Positions 1-4,441 of a stretch of 5,852 bases of DNA are shown in pieces. The position numbers were made by a program, and so were the translations under genes. Numbering within the stretch: the first letter of the stretch is position 1; each line of letters begins with the position of its first letter. The stretch comes from Christensenella sp. UBA6420 (GTDB lineage Bacteria > Bacillota > Clostridia > Christensenellales > DTU072), in the NCBI GenBank assembly GCA_002439705.1, contig DJPE01000065.1, positions 1 through 5,852 of the forward strand, in the 5' to 3' direction. The notes below the pieces were generated by a model. The model was not told the origin of the DNA. It did not search any database and saw nothing but the letters and a program-made list of their open reading frames with translations.

Positions 1-1
1 T

Positions 2-1369
2 AAAGCCGCCGAAAAAACCACGCATAACTTTATCGGCAAGGCAGAAACTTTAATAAAGAAGAAAAAACCCGCGTTCAAGGGAATAAAACAAGGCGACGTG
101 GCTCGCCCCGTAGCAAAATTTTCGGTGTGGGCAAGGATAGCTATCGTAGTAATCGCGGCGGCTCTTACCGTCCCCGCATTTATCGGTCAGTCTAAACTTC
201 AGTACAGCTACCTTAAAATGTACGAAGAGAACTACGACACCGCCGAGGAAGTTCTTGCGGCGGAACTCGGTAATCAGACCATTATGGCTGTTCCGCTCGA
301 TACCGTTAAAGGAACGCATAAAGAGTTTATAGAAAAGTTAAAACAAGACCCTAACGGCAAAGTGTCCGGGGTCACTGGAGCGTTCACGACTATCGATATA
401 GACAACGAAAGTCTTGTGGCAATGCTCGAAATCCTTACCGACGCGGAAAAAACCAAACAAATGGAGCAAACCTTTACCAACTTCCCGCAGATGATAAAAG
501 ACCCGCAGATAAGACAGGTTCTCGAAGAACAGGGGGTAGACGTGGGGGCTATCGAAGATTTGCTTAAAGACATCGATTTCGAAAATCTCGATATAACCAA
601 ACTTACTAAAGACCTTGATTTGTCCGCCATCAACACTTATTTTGCGAAAGTGGACGGCAAGTGGTACACTCTGTACACCCTTAACATTAAAGGAAGCACC
701 GAAGACGAAGCGGCTATGAGTACCTACCGCTATATTAAGGAAGTCCGCACCGAATTTTTCGGTAACGACGGATATTCGATAGGTATGCTTACCGGTAGCT
801 ACGACTTAGCGACGACCACGCCTGTCGACTTTATGAGAGTAACGATAGCGAGTATAATAATTATCTTCCTTATAATAGCCGTATTGTTAAGAAATCCGCT
901 GAAAAGTATCCTTATCGTGGCGATAATAGAGTTGGGAATATGGCTTAACCTGTCACTTACTTACCTTTTGGGCGAGAACATAAACTTTATGGTCTATATA
1001 ATAATAAGCAGCGTCGAATTAGGTTGCACGGTGGACTACGCTATACTTATGGCAAACACCTTTGAACGCAACAGAAAGGACTGCAAGACAGGGAAGGAAT
1101 GCGCGATAAAGTCGGCTACCGAAGCTATCCCCGCGATATTCGTAAGCGCCCTTATCATTTCGGCAATCTGCGTGGTAGTAACGCTCGTCAGTAACAACCT
1201 TATCATAAAACAGCTTACCGGTATGCTCGCCCGCGGAGCCGCAATAAGTTTCGTTCTGGTGGCGGTAGTGTTGCCGGCGGTACTCAGCTTTTTTAAAACC
1301 GAACGCAAAAAAGTGGACTACGAAGCGAAACTGAAAGAGTTGGAAGCAAAAACGGAAAAGAAAGAATAA
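2..1369 (+). CDS. MMPL/RND-family transporter, C-terminal half (5' partial)
   Basis: This is the second half of an MMPL-type (RND superfamily) membrane protein that moves lipids or other hydrophobic substrates across or out of the membrane; the substrate cannot be inferred. The frame is open from base 2, so the GTG at 98 is an internal valine and not a start. The visible part begins with a lysine-rich cytoplasmic linker (2-125) and a membrane helix (about 130-190, TM7 of the usual twelve). An extracellular domain of about 210 residues follows, rich in acidic helical segments. Five further helices lie near 835-890, 905-970, 985-1050, 1130-1190 and 1225-1290. The family's conserved Gly-x-x-x-Asp-Tyr region is present, with the Asp codon at 1034 and Tyr at 1037. 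This order (one TM, large loop, five TMs) is the RND half-repeat. The protein ends in a charged cytoplasmic tail of about 25 residues. No terminator is visible after the stop. Family assignment is firm; function is not. Confidence 0.9.
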   Translation, partial: KAAEKTTHNFIGKAETLIKKKKPAFKGIKQGDVARPVAKFSVWARIAIVVIAAALTVPAFIGQSKLQYSYLKMYEENYDTAEEVLAAELGNQTIMAVPLDTVKGTHKEFIEKLKQDPNGKVSGVTGAFTTIDIDNESLVAMLEILTDAEKTKQMEQTFTNFPQMIKDPQIRQVLEEQGVDVGAIEDLLKDIDFENLDITKLTKDLDLSAINTYFAKVDGKWYTLYTLNIKGSTEDEAAMSTYRYIKEVRTEFFGNDGYSIGMLTGSYDLATTTPVDFMRVTIASIIIIFLIIAVLLRNPLKSILIVAIIELGIWLNLSLTYLLGENINFMVYIIISSVELGCTVDYAILMANTFERNRKDCKTGKECAIKSATEAIPAIFVSALIISAICVVVTLVSNNLIIKQLTGMLARGAAISFVLVAVVLPAVLSFFKTERKKVDYEAKLKELEAKTEKKE

Positions 1370-1374
1370 AATTA

Positions 1375-1404
1375 TTGCCAAAATTCTTCCGTATATGGTA
1401 CAAT
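1375..1404 (+). promoter_or_regulatory. Probable sigma-A promoter of the NifU-like/GGGtGRT operon
   Basis: A -35 element TTGCCA (1375-1380, 5 of 6 to consensus) and a -10 element TACAAT (1399-1404, 5 of 6) are separated by 18 bases. The -10 is preceded by TGG (1396-1398), an extended -10 feature. The predicted transcript starts near 1411, giving a leader of about 50 bases. The promoter lies just after the MMPL stop codon, so the downstream pair can be transcribed independently. It is an inference from sequence match only. Confidence 0.6.
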
Positions 1405-1447
1405 TATTGCGGTAAAAAATATACCGTTACAAAAAAATATTTTCAAT

Positions 1448-1452
1448 GGAGG
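1448..1452 (+). promoter_or_regulatory. Ribosome binding site that decides the NifU-like start
   Basis: GGAGG at 1448-1452 is 8 bases upstream of the in-frame GTG at 1461. It overlaps the upstream in-frame ATG at 1446-1448, which has no Shine-Dalgarno sequence of its own (it is preceded by an A/T-rich run). The spacing strongly favours GTG 1461 as the true start, five codons shorter than the longest open frame. Confidence 0.8.
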
Positions 1453-1460
1453 ATATATCG

Positions 1461-2156
1461 GTGCAATACACTCACGAAGTAGAAAAGATGGTTTGCGTCA
1501 AGAAAGGACCTAACCACGGACCGGCTCCCATTCCCGAAGAAGGCAAATGGGTGCAATCGAAAGAAATTAAAGACATCAGCGGTTTCACGCACGGCGTAGG
1601 TTGGTGCGCTCCGCAACAGGGAGCTTGCAAATTATCCCTTAACGTAAAAAACGGAATCATTCAGGAAGCTTTGGTAGAAACTATCGGTTGCTCCGGTATG
1701 ACTCACTCTGCGGCTATGGCAGCGGAAATTCTCCCGGGTAAAACCGTTCTCGAAGCGCTCAATACCGACCTTGTTTGCGACGCGATAAACACCGCTATGA
1801 GAGAACTCTTCTTGCAGATTGTCTACGGAAGAAGTCAGTCTGCGTTCAGCGAAAACGGACTTTCTATCGGCGCAGGTCTCGAAGACCTCGGCAAAGGACT
1901 CCGCAGTCAGGTAGGTACCATGTACTCCACTTTGGCAAAGGGCGTTCGTTATCTCGAAATGGCTGAAGGATACGTCACCCGTCTCGCTCTTGACAAAGAA
2001 GGCGAAGTAATCGGTTACGAATTTATAAGAGTAGGTCAAATGCTCGAAATGATTACCCAAAAGGGCGTTGCTCCCGCAGACGCGCTCGCTAAATGTACCG
2101 GTAGTTACGGCAGATTCAAAGAAGCCGCAAGCTACATCAATCCCCGCGTGGAATAG
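1461..2156 (+). CDS. NifU-N-like iron-sulfur cluster assembly scaffold family protein
   Basis: A 231-residue protein related to the N-terminal scaffold domain of NifU/IscU, of the clostridial type encoded beside GGGtGRT proteins. From the GTG start, the scaffold-like core spans about residues 45-120: a Gly-Val-Gly-Trp-Cys segment with Cys49, then Cys56, a beta strand pair, and Ile-Gly-Cys-Ser-Gly with Cys77, the counterpart by eye of the second ligand cysteine of IscU. Cys12, Cys106 and Cys212 are further cysteines. The usual first motif (Cys-Gly-Asp in IscU) appears as Gln-Gln-Gly-Ala-Cys, so the classical ligand set is altered. The C-terminal 90 residues extend beyond a bare scaffold domain and include a two-strand stretch near 170-190. 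GTG is chosen over ATG 1446 because the ribosome binding site overlaps that ATG. The next gene starts 9 bases after this stop, so the two are co-transcribed. Cluster assembly is inferred from family resemblance; the actual cofactor or client is unknown. Confidence 0.88.
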   Translation: MQYTHEVEKMVCVKKGPNHGPAPIPEEGKWVQSKEIKDISGFTHGVGWCAPQQGACKLSLNVKNGIIQEALVETIGCSGMTHSAAMAAEILPGKTVLEALNTDLVCDAINTAMRELFLQIVYGRSQSAFSENGLSIGAGLEDLGKGLRSQVGTMYSTLAKGVRYLEMAEGYVTRLALDKEGEVIGYEFIRVGQMLEMITQKGVAPADALAKCTGSYGRFKEAASYINPRVE

Positions 2157-2165
2157 GAGGCAGAC

Positions 2166-3164
2166 ATGGTTACTTTTGAAGGATATGACAGAAGAAAAGA
2201 AAAACTCGAAGCCGCTCTTAAAGAATATGGCATCAAGAGTATGGAAGAAGCGAAAGAAATTTGCACTTCCAAAGGTATAGACGTAGACTCTATCGTAAGA
2301 GGAATTCAGCCCATCTGTTTCGAAAACGCTATCTGGGCTTACACCTTGGGATGCGCTATCGCGATTAAGAAAGGTTGCCGCAAAGCCGCCGACGCTGCCG
2401 AAGCCATCGGTCTCGGACTTCAGGCGTTCTGCGTGCCCGGTTCCGTTGCGGAAATCCGTAAAGTAGGCTTAGGCCACGGAAACCTCGCCGCAAAACTTCT
2501 TCGCGAAGACACCAAATGTTTCGCTTTCGTAGCGGGTCACGAATCTTTCGCCGCGGCAGAAGGCGCAATCGGTATTGCAAGAACCGCCAACAAGGTAAGA
2601 AAAGAACCGCTCCGCGTTATTCTTAACGGTCTCGGAAAGGACGCTGCGTTCATTATTTCCCGTATCAACGGCTTTACTTACGTTCAGACCAAATACGACC
2701 AATATACCGATACTCTTCACGTCGTGAAAGAGACCGCTTACAGCGACGGAGAACGCGCTAAGGTAAAATGCTACGGCGCAGACGACGTCAACGAAGGCGT
2801 GGCTATCATGATTAAAGAGGGCGTAGACGTCGGCATCACCGGCAACTCCACCAACCCCACTCGTTTCCAACACCCCGTATCCGGTACCTATAAGAAATGG
2901 GCTTTGGAACACGGCAAGTACTACTTCTCCGTAGCGAGCGGCGGCGGCACGGGCAGAACTCTTCACCCCGACAATATGGCTGCGGGTCCCGCTTCTTACG
3001 GTATGACCGATACGATGGGACGTATGCACTCCGACGCCCAGTTCGCAGGTTCTTCTTCCGTTCCCGCTCACGTCGAAATGATGGGACTTATCGGTATGGG
3101 TAACAACCCGATGGTAGGAGCCACAGTTGCGGTAGCGGTCGCAGTAGAAGAAAACAACAAATAA
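2166..3164 (+). CDS. GGGtGRT family protein (function unknown)
   Basis: A 332-residue protein of the GGGtGRT family, named for the motif seen here as Gly-Gly-Gly-Thr-Gly-Arg-Thr at residues 259-265. The segment after it, residues 266-320, is rich in Gly, Met and His (His267, His288, His302) and ends in an Ala/Val-rich helix. The N-terminal half has six cysteines (33, 51, 63, 71, 89, 118), with one more at 202, and a glycine-rich stretch around 82-106 including Gly-His-Gly. No signal peptide or membrane helix is evident, so it is probably cytoplasmic. ATG 2166 has AGGAGG at 2155-2160 with a 5-base spacer; the site overlaps the previous gene's stop codon, which fits translational coupling. Association with the NifU-like neighbour suggests a role in iron-sulfur or metal-dependent chemistry, but no reaction is known to me. 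It looks full length, and a strong terminator follows. Family call is confident; role is open. Confidence 0.9.
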   Translation: MVTFEGYDRRKEKLEAALKEYGIKSMEEAKEICTSKGIDVDSIVRGIQPICFENAIWAYTLGCAIAIKKGCRKAADAAEAIGLGLQAFCVPGSVAEIRKVGLGHGNLAAKLLREDTKCFAFVAGHESFAAAEGAIGIARTANKVRKEPLRVILNGLGKDAAFIISRINGFTYVQTKYDQYTDTLHVVKETAYSDGERAKVKCYGADDVNEGVAIMIKEGVDVGITGNSTNPTRFQHPVSGTYKKWALEHGKYYFSVASGGGTGRTLHPDNMAAGPASYGMTDTMGRMHSDAQFAGSSSVPAHVEMMGLIGMGNNPMVGATVAVAVAVEENNK

Positions 3165-3192
3165 TTAAGAAATAACTTTCTTAAATAAAAAC

Positions 3193-3224
3193 AGGACGCC
3201 CGATAAAGGCGTCCTTATTTTTAT
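3193..3224 (+). terminator. Rho-independent terminator of the NifU-like/GGGtGRT operon
   Basis: GGACGCC (3194-3200) pairs perfectly with GGCGTCC (3208-3214) around a 7-base loop, and A3193 with T3215 extends the stem by one pair. A T-rich tract, TTATTTTTAT, follows at 3215-3224. It starts 29 bases after the stop at 3164, a textbook intrinsic terminator on the plus strand. Confidence 0.92.
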
Positions 3225-3256
3225 CCCGAAACTATAAAAGGGTACGATAACAGGGC

Positions 3257-3288
3257 AATAAAAAAGGCTACGAAATAATCGCAGCCTT
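3257..3288 (-). terminator. Rho-independent terminator of the lipoprotein gene
   Basis: Read on the minus strand, AAGGCT (3288-3283) pairs with AGCCTT (3269-3264). A one-base mismatch and two further pairs lie inside, around a 7-base loop. The stem runs into a T-rich tract (complement of 3257-3265). It lies just past the stop of the minus-strand gene ending at 3312, so each convergent unit has its own terminator. Confidence 0.82.
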
Positions 3289-3311
3289 AATTTATATAGC
3301 TATTGTGAAAA

Positions 3312-3701
3312 TTACTTAACGGCCTTAATTCCTGCTTCGCTTCCGTAATAAATAACTTTTCCGCTCTTCTTTATAGCGACTTCGTCTTTTTCTTTGTCGT
3401 TTTTCTTAGCGTATTCTTCTACGGTGGAGTAAGCTTCTTTCGCATTGTCGGTCGAATCGAAGTAGATGAGAGTCACGTGTTCGCCGTCTTTGTTCATAGC
3501 GGTAACTACGGTTTCTACGCCATTAACCTGAGCTAATCTAAGAGCCGCGGGAATAACGGTGGAGTCTTTGGTTGCGGTGTAACCTTCTTTTTCAAGGTTA
3601 CTGATAGCTTTGTTGGGGTCGGAAGGGATACAAGCGACCATAGCGACGCAAAGCACTGCTACTAATGCTACGAGAGCAACGATAGTCATAGTCTTTTTCA
3701 T
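3312..3701 (-). CDS. Small putative lipoprotein of unknown function
   Basis: A 129-residue exported protein. Residues 1-23 form a signal peptide: Met-Lys-Lys-Thr start, then a hydrophobic core rich in Val, Ala and Leu. Met-Val-Ala-Cys at 21-24 is a lipobox-like end with Cys24 as the probable lipidation site; Met at -3 is less usual than Leu, so secretion and cleavage by signal peptidase I is an alternative. The mature part of about 105 residues is soluble and lysine/glutamate rich, with alternating predicted helices and strands. These include a Thr-Leu-Ile-Tyr-Phe strand near residue 77, a helix with Ala-Lys-Glu-Ala-Tyr, and a C-terminal Lys-Val-Ile-Tyr-Tyr-Gly strand followed by a short helix. 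I recognise no named domain. GGAGG (complement of 3713-3717) is 11 bases upstream of the ATG, slightly long but usable. The gene stands alone, with its own promoter and terminator, convergent with the GGGtGRT operon and divergent from the hydrogenase-type operon. Confidence 0.85.
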   Translation of the reverse strand: MKKTMTIVALVALVAVLCVAMVACIPSDPNKAISNLEKEGYTATKDSTVIPAALRLAQVNGVETVVTAMNKDGEHVTLIYFDSTDNAKEAYSTVEEYAKKNDKEKDEVAIKKSGKVIYYGSEAGIKAVK

Positions 3702-3738
3702 GGTATAATTTACCTCCGGTTAGTTTTAATGTACCATT

Positions 3739-3767
3739 ATTATATTAAATAAACGGCGTTTTGTCAA
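3739..3767 (-). promoter_or_regulatory. Consensus sigma-A promoter of the lipoprotein gene
   Basis: On the minus strand a perfect TTGACA (-35, complement of 3762-3767) and a perfect TATAAT (-10, complement of 3739-3744) are separated by exactly 17 bases. The predicted start is near 3732, giving a leader of about 30 bases with the ribosome binding site at 3713-3717. Full consensus and ideal spacing suggest strong basal expression. Confidence 0.9.
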
Positions 3768-3839
3768 TACGGTAACACTTGTATAACAATTAAATTTTTT
3801 GTTGCAAATAATATAGTAGAGTAAGGCGGGGATTAGGTA

Positions 3840-3869
3840 TTGACATTCCGCTGCGGTTTATAGTATAAT
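3840..3869 (+). promoter_or_regulatory. Consensus sigma-A promoter of the NuoE/NuoF-type operon
   Basis: A perfect TTGACA (-35, 3840-3845) and a perfect TATAAT (-10, 3864-3869) are separated by 18 bases. The transcript would start near 3876, leaving a leader of about 80 bases. The spacer contains a small GC palindrome (CCGC-T-GCGG, 3848-3856). The promoter is divergent from the lipoprotein promoter, with the two -35 boxes about 72 bases apart. That stretch (3768-3839) is AT-rich and holds only weak TTGT/ACAA inverted repeats near 3779-3803. Confidence 0.88.
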
Positions 3870-3877
3870 AAGGCGAT

Positions 3878-3919
3878 TTATATCGAATAAGATATAACCT
3901 TATATCGGCAGAGATATAT
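3878..3919 (+). promoter_or_regulatory. Two tandem 20-bp dyads, operator-like
   Basis: The first dyad is TTATATC-N6-GATATAA (3878-3897), a perfect 7-base inverted repeat. The second is TTATATC-N6-GATATAT (3900-3919), which matches at 6 of 7 positions. Their centres are 22 bases apart, about two helical turns. They begin within a few bases of the predicted transcription start at about 3876 and cover roughly +3 to +44, a usual place for a repressor. The regulator is not identified: the sequence does not match the Rex pattern (TTGT...ACAA) I would expect for redox genes. Weak A/U hairpins in the leader RNA are an alternative reading. Confidence 0.5.
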
Positions 3920-3955
3920 CAAAGAAACGCTACTAATTTATGAAGGAGGGCTAAA

Positions 3956-4441
3956 ATGGCTCATTTAAGTGAAGCGGCTGTCGTAAGTATCAACGCGATT
4001 TGTGACAGATACGTAGATGAAAAAACCCCGCTTATGATGATTTTAAGCGACATTCAGAAGGAATACGGCTATATTCCGCTCGAAGTCCAAGAAATCGTAT
4101 CCGAAAGAACGGGTATTTCCGTAGCTGAAATTTACGGCGTGGTCACGTTCTACTCGTTTTTCTCGTTGCAACCGAAAGGTAAGTACGTTATAGGTTGCTG
4201 TTTAGGTACTGCTTGCTACGTTAAAGGCGCGCAGCAGGTTATCGACAAGTTTTCCGAAATTCTTGAGATAGAACCCGGTCAGACCACCGAAGACGGTTTG
4301 TTCACGATAGACGCTTTGCGTTGTATCGGCGCTTGCGGTATTGCTCCCGCCGTTTCCATAAACGGTCAGGTGTATCCGAAAGTTTCCGTCAACTCCGTCC
4401 CCAGAATCATCGAAGAGTACAGAGCTAAGGAGGCGTTATAA
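3956..4441 (+). CDS. nuoE: NuoE/HydC-type thioredoxin-like [2Fe-2S] subunit of NAD(H)-dependent oxidoreductase
   Basis: A 161-residue cytoplasmic electron-transfer subunit, homologous to complex I NuoE and to HydC/HndA/HymA of NAD(P)-linked and electron-bifurcating hydrogenases. Residues 1-72 form the family's helical N-terminal region, with the typical Tyr-Gly-Tyr-Ile-Pro and Ile-Tyr-Gly-Val-Val-Thr-Phe-Tyr segments. Residues 76-158 form the thioredoxin-like domain. The four expected [2Fe-2S] ligands are Cys82-x4-Cys87 and Cys123-x3-Cys127; Cys81 and Cys16 are additional. Length is normal for the family. ATG 3956 has AAGGAGG at 3943-3949 with a 6-base spacer. The stop overlaps the next ATG by one base, so the pair is translationally coupled. 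The neighbour is a HydB-type protein, which makes a soluble hydrogenase-type complex more likely than complex I. The symbol is family level; hydC or hndA would be equally valid depending on the catalytic partner outside the window. Confidence 0.94.
   Translation: MAHLSEAAVVSINAICDRYVDEKTPLMMILSDIQKEYGYIPLEVQEIVSERTGISVAEIYGVVTFYSFFSLQPKGKYVIGCCLGTACYVKGAQQVIDKFSEILEIEPGQTTEDGLFTIDALRCIGACGIAPAVSINGQVYPKVSVNSVPRIIEEYRAKEAL

Noticed and set aside
98..1369. GTG at 98 as the start of a 423-residue protein
   Set aside because: The same frame is open back to base 2, there is no Shine-Dalgarno sequence near 98, and starting there would leave only half of an RND repeat protein. It is an internal valine codon.
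1632..2060. 142-residue open frame on the minus strand
   Set aside because: It lies opposite the well-supported NifU-like gene, has no ribosome binding site or family resemblance, and is a shadow frame.
2469..3071. 200-residue open frame on the minus strand
   Set aside because: It is fully antisense to the conserved GGGtGRT gene; its composition follows from the complementary codons, and no start signal is visible.
3779..3803. TTGT/ACAA inverted repeats as a Rex redox-regulator site
   Set aside because: The half-site spacing and the inner bases do not fit the Rex pattern, and in one pairing the half-sites point the wrong way. It is more likely chance in AT-rich DNA.
3876..3955. Leader of about 80 bases as a riboswitch
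   Set aside because: It is too short and AT-rich, with only weak hairpins from the tandem dyads and no conserved aptamer motif that I recognise.
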